From positions 1 to 64,000 of the forward strand of contig NZ_LMHV01000003.1 in the NCBI RefSeq assembly GCF_001429725.1: DNA of 64,000 bases, written 5' to 3'. Below, piece by piece: positions 30,889 through 40,701 of this stretch; position 1 is the first letter of the stretch; each line of letters begins with the position of its first letter. The translations under genes and the position numbers were made by a program. Source of the stretch: Rhizobium sp. Root708. Its GTDB lineage: Bacteria; Pseudomonadota; Alphaproteobacteria; Rhizobiales; Rhizobiaceae. The notes beneath the pieces are model-generated. The model worked only from the letters and a program-made list of their open reading frames with translations, was not told where the DNA came from and searched no databases.

Positions 30889-32012
30889 AGCAGATGTCCT
30901 TCACCTGGCAGGGCGTTCTTGCCCTCGTGTTGACGGCGATTGCCATCATCACCCTGCCGATCATGGCCGAGGGGGCACCGGACCCCGTATCACCGTTGAC
31001 GGCGGGTCTGACGATCGCGCTGATCGTCGCCCTCGCCTTCATTTCCTTCTCGCCATTGCCAAAGCCCTATGTCGCCGCCGTTCTGCTTGTCGGCGCGCAC
31101 TGGGCGGCGTGGGTGCTGCTCGCGGATGTCACCGGAAACGAAGGTCTGGCAACCAGGTCCTTCTTCCTGCTGGTGGCCGCCTGCTGGCTGCTTGCCTGGC
31201 GCTGCGTCACCGAGCTTTCGGCCATGACGCCGGCGTCGAGCGTCCTCCGTTCCGGCCTGCGGCTGCTGATCCCGGCAATCTTCGGTGCCTGGATCCTGAT
31301 CATCTGGGAAGCGCTGACGCGCGGCGCCGGCATTCCCTTCGTTCTGCTGCCGCCGCCGAGCGCCATCGGCGTCAGGATCGCCGCGTCGCTGCCGATCCTG
31401 GCTGACGACGTGCGCCAGACGATCTTCAAGGCGGTCTTTGCCGGTTACATCATCGGCTGCGGCGCTGGCTTTGCCGTCGCCATCCTCGCCGATCGCGTTG
31501 CCTTCCTGCGTCGCGGTCTGCTGCCGATCGGCAACATGGTGTCGGCGCTGCCGATCATTGGCGTGGCGCCGATCATGGTCATGTGGTTCGGCTTCGATTG
31601 GCAGTCGAAGGCGGCCGTCGTCACTATCATGACCTTCTTCCCGATGCTGGTGAACACTGTCGCCGGCCTCGCCGCATCCGGTCCGATGGAGCGCGACCTG
31701 ATGCAGACCTACGCCTCCAACTATTGGCAGACGCTGCTGAAGCTCCGGCTTCCGGCGGCGATGCCCTTCATTTTCAATGCATTGAAGATCAACTCGACGC
31801 TGGCGCTGATCGGTGCCATCGTCGCGGAGTTCTTTGGTACGCCGATCGTCGGCATGGGCTTCCGCATCTCCACGGAGATCGGGCGCATGAATGTCGACAT
31901 GGTCTGGGCCGAAATAGCCGTTGCGGCGCTTGTCGGTTCGATCTTCTACGGCGTCGTCGCCCTTGCAGAACGGGCGGTGACTTTCTGGCATCCGTCTATC
32001 CGTGGTGGCTAG
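30885..32012 (+). CDS. ABC transporter permease 2 (NitT/TauT family)
   Basis: A 375-aa protein. An additional N-terminal hydrophobic region (four helices, about 1-115) is followed by the standard BPD permease domain, with EALTRGAGIPFVLLPPPSAIGVRIAASLP and the coupling motif DLMQTYASNYWQTLLKLRLPAAMPFIFNALKINS. ATGA overlap with permease 1 shows tight co-translation. The long hydrophobic N-terminus is unusual for the family but was not resolved further. Confidence 0.9.
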   Translation: MKQMSFTWQGVLALVLTAIAIITLPIMAEGAPDPVSPLTAGLTIALIVALAFISFSPLPKPYVAAVLLVGAHWAAWVLLADVTGNEGLATRSFFLLVAACWLLAWRCVTELSAMTPASSVLRSGLRLLIPAIFGAWILIIWEALTRGAGIPFVLLPPPSAIGVRIAASLPILADDVRQTIFKAVFAGYIIGCGAGFAVAILADRVAFLRRGLLPIGNMVSALPIIGVAPIMVMWFGFDWQSKAAVVTIMTFFPMLVNTVAGLAASGPMERDLMQTYASNYWQTLLKLRLPAAMPFIFNALKINSTLALIGAIVAEFFGTPIVGMGFRISTEIGRMNVDMVWAEIAVAALVGSIFYGVVALAERAVTFWHPSIRGG

Positions 32013-32068
32013 GCGTCGCTTTATTCCCGCGAATGGGATTGGGGCATAACTTCAGAGGGAACAAGAAA

Positions 32069-33040
32069 ATGAAAAAACTGATTGTTGCGATGATGGCGAG
32101 CGCGATGTCGCTCGCGGCGGCCCATGCCATGGCTGCCGAAAAGGTGACGCTGCAGCTCAAGTGGGTGACGCAGTCGCAGTTCGCCGGTTATTACGTCGCC
32201 AAGGAAAAGGGCTATTACGACGAGGAAGGCCTCGACGTCACCATCAAGCCGGGTGGTCCTGACATTGCGCCGGAACAGGTGATCGCCGGCGGCGGCGCCG
32301 ACGTCATCGTCGACTGGATGGGCGGCGCGCTGGTTGCCCGCGAAAAGGGCGTTCCGCTCGTCAACATCGCCCAGCCTTTCCAGAAATCAGGCATGGAACT
32401 GATTTGCCGCAAGGATGGACCGATCAAGACCGAAGCCGATTTCAAGGGCCACACGCTCGGCGTCTGGTTCTTCGGCAACGAGTACCCATTCTTCGCCTGG
32501 ATGAACAAGCTCGGACTGAAGACGGAAGGTGGTGCCGACGGCGTGACCGTACTGAAGCAGAGCTTCGACGTGCAGCCGCTGCTGCAGAAGCAGGCCGACT
32601 GCATCTCCGTCATGACCTACAATGAATACTGGCAGGCAATCGATGCCGGCTTCAAGCCCGAAGAACTGACTGTCTTCAACTATACCGCCATGGGCAACGA
32701 CTTGCTCGAAGACGGCCTCTACGCCTCCGAAGACAAGCTCAAGGACCCGGCCTTCAAGGAGAAGATGGCCAAGTTCGTCAAGGCGTCGATGAAGGGCTGG
32801 AAATATGCAGTCGAAAATTCGGACGATGCTGCCGGAATCGTAGTCGACGCTGGTGGACAGGACGAAAACCACCAGAAGCGCATGATGGGCGAAGTCGCCA
32901 AGCTGATCGGCGACGGCTCAGGCAAGCTCGACACGACGCTCTACGACCGCACAGCCAAGGCGCTGCTCGATCAGAAGATCATTACCAAGGAGCCGGCAGG
33001 CGCCTGGACACACGACATCACCGACGCTGCTTCCAAGTAG
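32069..33040 (+). CDS. Solute-binding protein, NMT1/ThiY-like (probable pyrimidine or pyrimidine-precursor binding)
   Basis: A 323-aa exported protein with signal peptide KKLIVAMMASAMSLAAAHAMA. The mature start VTLQLKWVTQSQFAGYYVAKEKGYYDEEGLDVTIKPGG is the classic NMT1/ThiY pattern. GADVIVDWMGGALVAREKGVPLVNIAQPFQ and GVWFFGNEYPFFAWMNK line the binding cleft. Relatives bind thiamine-pyrimidine precursors or riboflavin. Here the flanking pyrimidine catabolic genes favour uracil/thymine or a related base; the ligand is inference. Confidence 0.88.
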   Translation: MKKLIVAMMASAMSLAAAHAMAAEKVTLQLKWVTQSQFAGYYVAKEKGYYDEEGLDVTIKPGGPDIAPEQVIAGGGADVIVDWMGGALVAREKGVPLVNIAQPFQKSGMELICRKDGPIKTEADFKGHTLGVWFFGNEYPFFAWMNKLGLKTEGGADGVTVLKQSFDVQPLLQKQADCISVMTYNEYWQAIDAGFKPEELTVFNYTAMGNDLLEDGLYASEDKLKDPAFKEKMAKFVKASMKGWKYAVENSDDAAGIVVDAGGQDENHQKRMMGEVAKLIGDGSGKLDTTLYDRTAKALLDQKIITKEPAGAWTHDITDAASK

Positions 33041-33440
33041 TAGTGGGAGCATGAGATGCAGAAGCGCGCGGTTTCGACCGCGCGCTTCTGCTTTTCTGCA
33101 AATAATCAGCACGCAGCTGTCGCATGCTGTCGATGTCGTTCGTCATAGGAATGACGGGATCGTAATCAACGATCGGAATGCTTGCATAACCGCACGGTGA
33201 TTGATCCGACGCAACTCGGCAATTATTGTGCTTTAAGAAGGAATTATTTTCCGCTGGACTTGCGCGTCGGACAAAACGATACCACGTACTTGTCCAATTT
33301 TGCCGAATGAGGGATCTCTGAAGTAAGAGTCGGCAAAAGAGGCGGGAAATACCTCTGGGACTGCAAATACGGTACGGGCCATTCGCGAGCTTAGACAACG
33401 CGCGATTTTGGCCGGCCTTGGCAAAATTGGACGAAGACGC
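33041..33440. other. Intergenic region between the binding-protein gene and the RND operon
   Basis: A 400-base gap. After the terminator (33059-33095) there is a lower-GC stretch (33110-33420) with short dyads such as CGTCATAGGAATGACG but no gene with convincing codon use. It presumably holds the RND operon promoter. No regulator site was recognised. Confidence 0.5.
33059..33095 (+). terminator. Intrinsic terminator of the pyrimidine ABC transporter operon
   Basis: Perfect 14-base arms CAGAAGCGCGCGGT (33059-33072) and ACCGCGCGCTTCTG (33077-33090) with a TTCG tetraloop, then CTTTT. Confidence 0.9.
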
Positions 33441-34631
33441 ATGGCACACACGCCGCTTGATATTCTACGCGCCTCCACCCTGGTCATCGCTGCATTCGCG
33501 GCATCGACGGCATTTGCCCAGGAGGCGGCCGTCTCGAAACCGCAGCAGAATGCGCCGGCGATCGTCGTCACCAAGGCATCGGTCCGTTCTCTCGTCGACC
33601 GTGTCGTTGCGACAGGCACCGTAAAGCCGGTTGAGGAAATCTATGTCCAGCCGCAGGTCGAAGGCCTCTCCATTCGTGCGCTGAACGCCGATGTCGGCGA
33701 TCGTGTGCGCTCCGGAACCGCTCTCGCTACCCTTAACGACGACGCGCTTGTGCTGGAAAAAAGCCAGCTACAGGCGACCAAGGCCAAGAATGAGGCCAGC
33801 CTGGCGCAGCTGCGCGCGCAGCTCATCGAGGCGCAGGCGAATGCCGAGCAGGCTCGCCAGCAGCAGGTCCGCGCGCAGGAAATGGGCAAGAAGGGTACCG
33901 TCTCGACGGCAACGGTCGAACAGGCCGATGCGGCCGCCGCTTCCGCCAACGCCCGCGTTTCTTCCGCCGAGCAGGCCATCCAGGTGGCGATCGCCGACGT
34001 CAAGGTAACCGAAAGCCAGATTGCCGACGCAAACCTCAAGCTCGCCCGCACGGACGTGAAGACGCCTGTTGATGGCACGGTTTCGGCCAAGAACGCCAAG
34101 ATCGGCGCGATCGCGTCGGGCACCGGCGATCCGCTCTTCACCATCATTCACGACGACAAGATCGAGCTCGTTGCCGAAGTCAGCGAAGGCGATATCGTCA
34201 AGATCGAGCAGGGCCAGAAGGCAACGCTTTCTCTCTCCGGCAGCCGTGAAAAGCTCGACGGGTCCGTCCGGCTGGTTTCCCCGACGGTCGATCCGTTGAC
34301 GCGCCTCGGCCTCGTCCATATCCTGATCGACGACAGCAGCAAGGCCCGCTCCGGCATGTACGGCAGCGCGGAGATCGTGGTCCGCACGGCCGAGAATGTC
34401 GCCCTGCCACTGTCTGCCGTGCTGACGAGCAGCGAAGGATCCTCGGCCCGCCAGGTTGAAGACAACGTCGTCAAGTTCGTCAAGGTCGACACCGGCATCC
34501 AGGACGGCGCCTACGTCGAGATCACCAAGGGGCTGAAGGCCGGCGATGAGGTCGTTGCCAAGGCGGGCGCCTATGTCCGCGATGGAGACCACATCACGCC
34601 GGTGCGCGAACAGCCGCCCGTTTCCAACTGA
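33441..34631 (+). CDS. RND efflux system periplasmic adaptor (membrane fusion protein)
   Basis: A 396-aa protein from the ATG at 33441; an in-frame TTG at 33408 would place extra charged residues before the signal peptide. The signal peptide ends in STAFAQ. A lipoyl half-motif VQPQVEGLSIRALNADVGDRVRSGTALATLND, a long Ala/Gln/Glu coiled-coil hairpin (about 110-200), the second lipoyl half with DVKTPVDGTVSAKNAKIGAIAS, then beta-barrel and membrane-proximal domains are visible. It links the inner-membrane pump encoded 11 bases downstream to an outer-membrane channel not encoded here. Confidence 0.92.
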   Translation: MAHTPLDILRASTLVIAAFAASTAFAQEAAVSKPQQNAPAIVVTKASVRSLVDRVVATGTVKPVEEIYVQPQVEGLSIRALNADVGDRVRSGTALATLNDDALVLEKSQLQATKAKNEASLAQLRAQLIEAQANAEQARQQQVRAQEMGKKGTVSTATVEQADAAAASANARVSSAEQAIQVAIADVKVTESQIADANLKLARTDVKTPVDGTVSAKNAKIGAIASGTGDPLFTIIHDDKIELVAEVSEGDIVKIEQGQKATLSLSGSREKLDGSVRLVSPTVDPLTRLGLVHILIDDSSKARSGMYGSAEIVVRTAENVALPLSAVLTSSEGSSARQVEDNVVKFVKVDTGIQDGAYVEITKGLKAGDEVVAKAGAYVRDGDHITPVREQPPVSN

Positions 34632-34642
34632 GAGATGACCCG

Positions 34643-37600
34643 ATGAACTTTTCAGCCTGGTCTATCCGAAATCCGATCGCGCCGCTTCTGGCCTTCGCCC
34701 TGCTACTTTTCGTGGGCATCCAGGCCTTTTACAAGCTGCCGATCACGCGCTTTCCGAACATCGATGTCCCCCTGGTTTCGATCATCGTCACCCAGAGCGG
34801 CGCGTCGCCTTCCGAACTTGAAATGCAGGTGACGAAGGAGATCGAAGACGCCGTTGCGAGTATCAACGGCATCGACGAGATCCAGTCCACGGTAACCGAC
34901 GGTCAGTCTCAGACGGTCGTCATGTTCCGCATGGAGGTGCCGACCGAACAGGCGGTGCAGGACACCAAGGACGCGATCGACCGCATCCGCGGCGACCTGC
35001 CGGCCAACGTCGAAGAACCGATCGTCTCCAAGATCGACGTCGAAGGCCAGGCGATCCAGACCTTTGCCGTCTCCTCGCCCGACATGACGCTCGAAGAGCT
35101 GTCCTGGTTCGTCGACGACACCGTGAAGCGCGCGCTTCAGGGGCAGACCGGCATCGGCCGCGTCGACCGCTACGGCGGCGCCGAGCGCGAAGTGCGCATC
35201 GAACTCAATCCAGACAAGTTGAACGCCTACGGAATAACCGCGGCAAGCGTGAACCAGCAGCTGCGCGGCACGAACGTCGACCTTGGGTCGGGCCGCGGCC
35301 AGGTTGCCGGCAACGAGCAGGCAATCCGCGTGCTCGGCGACGCCCGCAATGTCGCCGAACTCGCCAACACGACCATCGCCTTGCCGAACGGCCGGTTCGT
35401 GAAGGTATCCGATCTCGGTGCTATCAAGGATACCTACGAGGAGCCGAAGTCCTTCTCGCGCTTCAATGATTCGCCTGTCGTCACCTTCGGCGTGTTCCGC
35501 TCGAAGGGCGCCAGCGAGGTCAGCGTCGCCGAAACGGTTGCCAAAAGCCTGGAAAAGGTCCGGGCTGAAAACCCCAACGTGAAGATCGAACTCATCGACG
35601 ACTCGGTCTATTTCACCTACGGCAACTATGAAGCGGCCATGCATACGCTGATCGAAGGCGCCCTGCTTGCGATCATTGTCGTGCTGCTGTTCCTGCGGAA
35701 CTGGCGCGCGACGCTGATCTCGGCCGTTGCGCTGCCACTGTCGGCAATTCCGACGTTCTGGATCATGGATCTGATGGGGTTCTCGCTAAACCTCGTGAGC
35801 TTCCTCGCCTTGACGTTGGCAACCGGTATCCTTGTCGATGACGCGATCGTCGAGATCGAGAACATCGCCCGCCACATCAAGATGGGCAAGTCGCCCTACC
35901 GCGCCGCGATCGAGGCCGCCGACGAAATCGGCCTTGCCGTCATCGCCACGACCTTCACGATCATCGCTGTCTTCGTGCCGGTGTCGTTTATGCCGGGGAT
36001 TCCCGGCCAGTACTTCATCCAGTTCGGCCTGACCGTCGCCTTCTCTGTCTTCTTCTCGCTGATGGTCGCGCGCCTCATCACACCGATGATGGCCGCCTAC
36101 CTGATGCGCGCCGAAGACGGAATAGAGGATCATCATGACAATGATAGCCTCTTCTTCCGCGGCTACACGAGGCTCGTGCGCGCAACCACCAGCCGCTGGT
36201 GGACCCGCTACGCAACACTCATCGCGGCGATCGGCTTTCTGATTGCGTCGGTGGCGCTGCTGGCCCAGGTTCCCGGCAGCTTCCTGCCGCCGGAAGACGC
36301 ATCGCGCATCGTCCTCTCCGTCGAGCTGCCGCCGAATGCGACCCTCGACGACACCGACGCCACGACCGACGAAGTCTACAAGAACGTCAAGGATATCAAC
36401 GGCGTTGAAAGCGTCTTCGTCCTCGGCGGCGCTTCGCCGAAGGGCGATCTCGAACTCCGACGCGCGACTGTAACGCTGGCGCTGCAGAAGCTCGACCAGT
36501 CATTGGTCAAGCGGCTCGTCAACGACGCGCTCGGCTCTATACCTGTTATCGGCCCGCATCTGCCGAAGGTCGCCGTGCACGGGCGAGTTCGTCCGCAGTG
36601 GGATATCGAAAAGGAAGTCTTCGCCAAGCTTCGCCACATCCCCGACGTGCGCATTCTCAAGCTCAACGATCGCGGCGAACGCGACCTCTCCTTCAACTTC
36701 CTGTCGAAGAAAGACAAGGACCTGAACGAAGCGGTCGGCGTCCTGGAATCCAAGCTGCGTGCTGATCCGTTGCTGGCAAACGTCAGCGCGGACGGCGCCC
36801 TGCCCCGACCCGAGCTGCAGGTTCGTCCGCGCAAGGACCAGGCCGCGCGTCTCGGCATCACGCCACAGCAGATCTCCGAAACCATCCGCGTTGCCACGAT
36901 TGGCGACGTCGATGCGGCGCTCGCGAAGATCAACCTCGATGATCGCCAGATCCCGATCCGGGTGCAGGCATCTGTCGACATGCGGCGCGATCTCGCAGCG
37001 CTGCGCGCGCTGAAGATCCAGACCGCAAGCGGCGGAACCGTTCCGCTCTCGACGGTGGCCGACATCGACTATTCGGAAGGCGTCAGCTCGATCAAGCGCA
37101 ACAACCGCAACCGTGTCGTCGCCATCGGCTCCGACCTGCCGCAAGGCGTCGCGCTCGATACCGCATCGGCCCGTTTCCGTGAGATCGTCAAGGAGGCGAA
37201 CATTCCGCCGACGGTCAAGCTTGCTGAAAGCGGTGACACCAAGGTGCAAAGCGAAATGCAGCAGAGCTTCGTCAACGCCATGTTGATGGGCCTGATGCTG
37301 GTTCTGACCGTGCTGATCCTCCTCTTCAAGGATGTGATCCAGCCGTTCACGATCCTGTTCTCGCTGCCGCTCGCCATTGGTGGCGTCGCGCTGGGCCTGC
37401 TCGTCACGCAGAACCCGCTCTCGATGCCTGTCATGATCGGTATCCTGATGTTGATGGGTATCGTCACCAAGAACGCCATCCTGCTCGTCGACTTCGCGAT
37501 CGAGATGCGCCATCGCGGCATGGAGCGTGTGGAAGCCATGGTGGAAGCGGGCCGCAAGCGGGCCCGCCCGATCATCATGACGTCGATCGCAATGTCGGCA

Positions 37601-37936
37601 GGCATGCTGCCGTCCGCTCTCGGCGTCGGCGAAGGCGGGTCGTTCCGTGCACCGATGGCGATCGCCGTGATCGGCGGCATCATCGTCTCGACGGTGCTGT
37701 CGCTTGTCGTCGTCCCGTCCTTCTTCCTGATCATGGACGATCTCTCCCGCCTGCTCGGCTGGATGTTCGGCCGCCTCGTCGGCAAGAAGGACGAGGAAGA
37801 ATTGCCGTTGTCTCGTGAGGAGCTGACCGAGGCTGTCAACGCACTCGGCGAACGCGTCAATGCGATCGAGAAGCCTGAAAAGCCCGGCAAGTCGGGCGGC
37901 AACGTCGTCCGATTGCCGCCCTTCGCAGCGGAATGA
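34643..37936 (+). CDS. RND efflux pump inner-membrane transporter (AcrB/MdtB family)
   Basis: A 1,097-aa protein with 12 membrane helices and two large periplasmic loops, starting with MNFSAWSIRNPIAPLLAFALLLFVG. FPNIDVPLVSIIVTQSGASPSELEMQVTKEIEDAV is a family block, and the proton-relay Asp pair is in GILVDDAIVEIENI. The helix 10-11 region MPVMIGILMLMGIVTKNAILLVDFA contains the Lys. It exports drugs or other amphiphiles by proton antiport as a trimer. It is somewhat longer than AcrB because of a charged C-terminal tail (last 70 residues). A terminator follows. Confidence 0.93.
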   Translation: MNFSAWSIRNPIAPLLAFALLLFVGIQAFYKLPITRFPNIDVPLVSIIVTQSGASPSELEMQVTKEIEDAVASINGIDEIQSTVTDGQSQTVVMFRMEVPTEQAVQDTKDAIDRIRGDLPANVEEPIVSKIDVEGQAIQTFAVSSPDMTLEELSWFVDDTVKRALQGQTGIGRVDRYGGAEREVRIELNPDKLNAYGITAASVNQQLRGTNVDLGSGRGQVAGNEQAIRVLGDARNVAELANTTIALPNGRFVKVSDLGAIKDTYEEPKSFSRFNDSPVVTFGVFRSKGASEVSVAETVAKSLEKVRAENPNVKIELIDDSVYFTYGNYEAAMHTLIEGALLAIIVVLLFLRNWRATLISAVALPLSAIPTFWIMDLMGFSLNLVSFLALTLATGILVDDAIVEIENIARHIKMGKSPYRAAIEAADEIGLAVIATTFTIIAVFVPVSFMPGIPGQYFIQFGLTVAFSVFFSLMVARLITPMMAAYLMRAEDGIEDHHDNDSLFFRGYTRLVRATTSRWWTRYATLIAAIGFLIASVALLAQVPGSFLPPEDASRIVLSVELPPNATLDDTDATTDEVYKNVKDINGVESVFVLGGASPKGDLELRRATVTLALQKLDQSLVKRLVNDALGSIPVIGPHLPKVAVHGRVRPQWDIEKEVFAKLRHIPDVRILKLNDRGERDLSFNFLSKKDKDLNEAVGVLESKLRADPLLANVSADGALPRPELQVRPRKDQAARLGITPQQISETIRVATIGDVDAALAKINLDDRQIPIRVQASVDMRRDLAALRALKIQTASGGTVPLSTVADIDYSEGVSSIKRNNRNRVVAIGSDLPQGVALDTASARFREIVKEANIPPTVKLAESGDTKVQSEMQQSFVNAMLMGLMLVLTVLILLFKDVIQPFTILFSLPLAIGGVALGLLVTQNPLSMPVMIGILMLMGIVTKNAILLVDFAIEMRHRGMERVEAMVEAGRKRARPIIMTSIAMSAGMLPSALGVGEGGSFRAPMAIAVIGGIIVSTVLSLVVVPSFFLIMDDLSRLLGWMFGRLVGKKDEEELPLSREELTEAVNALGERVNAIEKPEKPGKSGGNVVRLPPFAAE

Positions 37937-37941
37937 CAATC

Positions 37942-37970
37942 AAGCCGGGGCCTCGCGCCCCGGCTTTTTT
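37942..37970 (+). terminator. Intrinsic terminator of the RND operon
   Basis: AAGCCGGGGC (37942-37951) and GCCCCGGCTT (37957-37966) with a five-base loop, then TTTTTT. Confidence 0.92.
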
Positions 37971-37984
37971 CTTCCTTCGAGAAA

Positions 37985-37998
37985 TTGATCCGTATCAA
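37985..37998. promoter_or_regulatory. FNR/FixK-type box (anaerobox)
   Basis: TTGATCCGTATCAA is a perfect match to TTGAT-N4-ATCAA. It lies 75 bases upstream of the Crp/Fnr-family gene at 38074, at a distance compatible with activation or autoregulation. A small hairpin CAGGCG-GAGTT-CGCCTG follows in the leader (38035-38051). Confidence 0.75.
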
Positions 37999-38073
37999 GT
38001 TGTGAACCCGCTTCTTCGGATAGTCTGAGGTAGCAGGCGGAGTTCGCCTGTATGACCATCAACGGAGAAAGAG

Positions 38074-38757
38074 ATGACTACGGCCTTGAAACTGAGCAAC
38101 GCGCAAAAAGCGACGCTTGGCAAAGCCCTGATCGTGTCGAGCCTGAACCGGAACGAACGGGAGGCACTGCTTGCGTGCGCGACTGCCGTCCGTTGCTACC
38201 CTCAGGACATCCTCTTCCATGACGGTGACACGGCGGATTACTTCTACAGCGTGCTGAGCGGCTATATCCGCCTTTACCGGCCCGGAAGCGAAGGTCGGGA
38301 AGCCGATATCCGCATCTGCGAGCCCGGCGATAGTTTCGGCGAATGCCTCATTCTGGACGGCTGTGACTACAATTACAGTGCCCAGGTGATGGAACCCGCG
38401 ATCCTCGCGCGGTTCGACCTGGATAAAGTTCGCGAGCTGCTGGAAGATCAGCCGCGCATCGGCATCGCCATAGTGCGCAGCCTGTCGCAGCACCTGCTGT
38501 CGACAATGGACTGCCTTGCCAGTGACCGGATGCAGACGGCACCGCAGCGCGTCGCAAGCTATCTCCTGACACACTGCACGCCGAATGGCGGCACGGCGTC
38601 GTTGCGGCTCCCGTTCCAGAAGAGCCTGCTGGCTCGAAAGCTGGGGCTGGCACCCGAGGCGCTCTCGCGCGCCTTCTCAGCGCTGAAGACCGCCGGCGTT
38701 ACCGTCAGCGGCCGCTCGATCGCGATCAGCAACATGGAAAGGCTGCAGCAGATCTAG
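38074..38757 (+). CDS. Crp/Fnr family transcriptional regulator (NnrR/Dnr-like, no N-terminal Fe-S cysteines)
   Basis: A 227-aa protein. The cyclic-nucleotide-binding fold (about 25-140) includes ILFHDGDTADYFYSVLSGYIRLYRPGSEGREADIRICEPGDSFGE. The winged HTH (about 165-225) has KSLLARKLGLAPEALSRAFSALK, with the E--SR recognition triad of proteins that bind TTGAT half-sites. The N-terminal Cys cluster of O2-sensing FNR is absent, so it may sense nitric oxide or act without a cofactor like FixK. Its own promoter carries a perfect TTGAT-N4-ATCAA box. Confidence 0.88.
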   Translation: MTTALKLSNAQKATLGKALIVSSLNRNEREALLACATAVRCYPQDILFHDGDTADYFYSVLSGYIRLYRPGSEGREADIRICEPGDSFGECLILDGCDYNYSAQVMEPAILARFDLDKVRELLEDQPRIGIAIVRSLSQHLLSTMDCLASDRMQTAPQRVASYLLTHCTPNGGTASLRLPFQKSLLARKLGLAPEALSRAFSALKTAGVTVSGRSIAISNMERLQQI

Positions 38758-38765
38758 CGCGGCGC

Positions 38766-39377
38766 TCAAAGGCCGCCGTGCTCTTTCAGGAAACTGACGA
38801 TCGAACCAACGCCATCGCCCCGCTTCATGTCGGAGAAGACGAACGGGCGATCCTGCCGCATGCGCGTCGCATCGCGGTCCATCACCTCGAGGTCGGCGCC
38901 GACGTGCGGAGCAAGGTCCTTCTTGTTGATGACAAGCAGGTCCGACTTGGTGATCCCGGGACCACCCTTGCGCGGGATCTCCTCGCCCTGGCAGACGGAG
39001 ATCACATAGATGGTGATATCGGCAAGATCCGGAGAGAAGGTCGCCGCGAGATTATCACCGCCTGACTCGATGAAGACCACGTCGAGATCGGGGATGCGCT
39101 CGTTGAGGCCCGCAATGGCCTGCAGGTTGATCGTCGCATCCTCTCGGATGGCCGTATGCGGGCAGCCGCCCGTCTCCACGCCAACGATCCGTTCGGATGG
39201 AAGCGCCTGCATCCGCATCAGCGCTTCCGCATCCTCGGTCGTGTAGATGTCGTTGGTGACGACCGCGACCGAGTAGTCGTCGCGCATCGCCTTGCAAAGC
39301 TTCTCGGTCAGCGCCGTCTTGCCGGAGCCGACTGGACCGCCGATACCGACCCGCAAAGGTCCATTTCCTGATTTCAT
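38766..39377 (-). CDS. ureG: Urease accessory GTPase UreG
   Basis: A 203-aa SIMIBI GTPase of normal length. The P-loop GGPVGSGKT spans residues 13-21. [16 protein letters not shown], the metal-binding [18 protein letters not shown] (Cys-Pro-His) and [20 protein letters not shown] are the family blocks, and the specificity motif is [13 protein letters not shown]. The ATG at 39377 gives a standard start. It is last in the ure operon and drives nickel delivery with GTP. Confidence 0.95.
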   Translation of the reverse strand: MKSGNGPLRVGIGGPVGSGKTALTEKLCKAMRDDYSVAVVTNDIYTTEDAEALMRMQALPSERIVGVETGGCPHTAIREDATINLQAIAGLNERIPDLDVVFIESGGDNLAATFSPDLADITIYVISVCQGEEIPRKGGPGITKSDLLVINKKDLAPHVGADLEVMDRDATRMRQDRPFVFSDMKRGDGVGSIVSFLKEHGGL

Positions 39378-39459
39378 GCTGAAAACTCCAATCGGGATCG
39401 ATGATAGCGTGGCGTCAGCGGAGCCACCACCTGCAAATGACGTATGGCCAAGGCCGATG

Positions 39460-40131
39460 TCACGACCGGAAGAGCCGCGTCTGCTGCGTCTCGTGGCGAA
39501 GCGACATGATATCGGCCTGAATGCTCGCTGAGCCCAGATCGTCGAGCGAAGCGACGGCCCCGCGCTTGGCAAGGGCGGCGATATCAACCTCAAGCCCGGC
39601 AAGTATCGCCACGCCATCCTTTTGCCCGGTGACGCCGAGGCGTATCCCCGCCGACACGGCCTGGGAAAGATAGGCATGCACGAAGGCGGCTATGACCCGT
39701 TCGAGCGGGACAGCATGGGCACCGGCGACAACGCCGACAGCAACGGGATAGACGACGCCGCGCGGCAAGCGATCGAAGACGGGATCCGGCCAGGCACGCG
39801 CGGACGTCAGGAACGCCTCTCCGAGCAACAAGGTCTCCTGATGGCGTTCCCGAGAGCCGGCAAGCGCCTCTCCCAGTTCGCAAACGGACCCAAGTGCTTC
39901 GGTATCGTCATGGACGCGATGGGCGGCGGCCAGCAGCACGACGTCGTTCCAGACAGTTCCCCGCGCAATCAGCGTCGAAACCCAATCCCTCAGCGAGGCA
40001 ACGTCGCGAACCAGGCCATCCTCTACCGCGCGCTCCATTCCGCCGGAATAGGCGAAGGAGCCAACGGGAAAGGCTGGCGAAAGCCATGCCATCAGACGCA
40101 GCAGGGCCTGCAGGTCGGTATCTTCGGTCAT
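39460..40131 (-). CDS. ureF: Urease accessory protein UreF
   Basis: A 223-aa helical protein starting [41 protein letters not shown], the UreF hallmark. It bridges UreD and UreG in the urease maturation complex. The start at 40131 lies immediately after the ureE stop (one-base gap). Longer in-frame versions only reverse-read the ureE histidine tail. Confidence 0.95.
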   Translation of the reverse strand: MTEDTDLQALLRLMAWLSPAFPVGSFAYSGGMERAVEDGLVRDVASLRDWVSTLIARGTVWNDVVLLAAAHRVHDDTEALGSVCELGEALAGSRERHQETLLLGEAFLTSARAWPDPVFDRLPRGVVYPVAVGVVAGAHAVPLERVIAAFVHAYLSQAVSAGIRLGVTGQKDGVAILAGLEVDIAALAKRGAVASLDDLGSASIQADIMSLRHETQQTRLFRS

Positions 40132-40132
40132 C

Positions 40133-40621
40133 TCAGTCGTGGGAATGGTTATGGCCATGGCCGTGATCGTGGCCATGCGAATGGCTGCCATGAGAATGAT
40201 AGGCGCCACGGACGGGTTGGAACGGTTCCGTCACTTCGGTGACCGTCGCCCCGAGCCCTTCAAGCATCGAACGGATAACGTGGTCGCGAAGGATCAGGAT
40301 ACGATCGTCCTCGATCTGCGCACCGAGATGGCGGTTGCCGAGATGCCAGGCGAGCTCGATCAGATGCAGGCGGTCCTTCGGCTTGATCTCGAAGAGCTTC
40401 TCGTCGGCAGCGACGATCTCGATCAATTCGCCGTCCTCGAGAACCAGCATGTCGCCGCTGGCAAAAAGCACCGGCTCCTTGAGGTCGAGCATGACCATGT
40501 CGCCATTGTCGAGATGCAAAAGCTTCCGGCGCAGATGCCTCAGATCATGTGGCAGAACCACCTTGCCCGTCGGGTTCGAGGAAGGCGTGCCGGCGGGAAG
40601 ATAGGAGGTAACGTGCTGCAT
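40133..40621 (-). CDS. ureE: Urease nickel metallochaperone UreE
   Basis: A 162-aa protein from the ATG at 40621. The peptide-binding domain (about 1-75) is followed by the metal-binding domain with [37 protein letters not shown] His-rich tail ([15 protein letters not shown]) of about 20 residues binds nickel. It delivers nickel to UreG/apo-urease. It begins 80 bases downstream of the GGDEF gene, so it may have a separate promoter from ureDABC. Confidence 0.95.
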   Translation of the reverse strand: MQHVTSYLPAGTPSSNPTGKVVLPHDLRHLRRKLLHLDNGDMVMLDLKEPVLFASGDMLVLEDGELIEIVAADEKLFEIKPKDRLHLIELAWHLGNRHLGAQIEDDRILILRDHVIRSMLEGLGATVTEVTEPFQPVRGAYHSHGSHSHGHDHGHGHNHSHD

Positions 40622-40701
40622 GACATGTCCGTTTTCATTGAGACTGTGACCATGCAAAATAGCCCCTTGCGATGCAAGCGACAAAGTGCGGAAGCGCCTG
40701 A

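Noticed and set aside
33018..33449. Possible minus-strand gene in the gap before the RND operon
   Set aside because: It has poor codon bias, crosses the terminator at 33059-33095 and shows no family motif.
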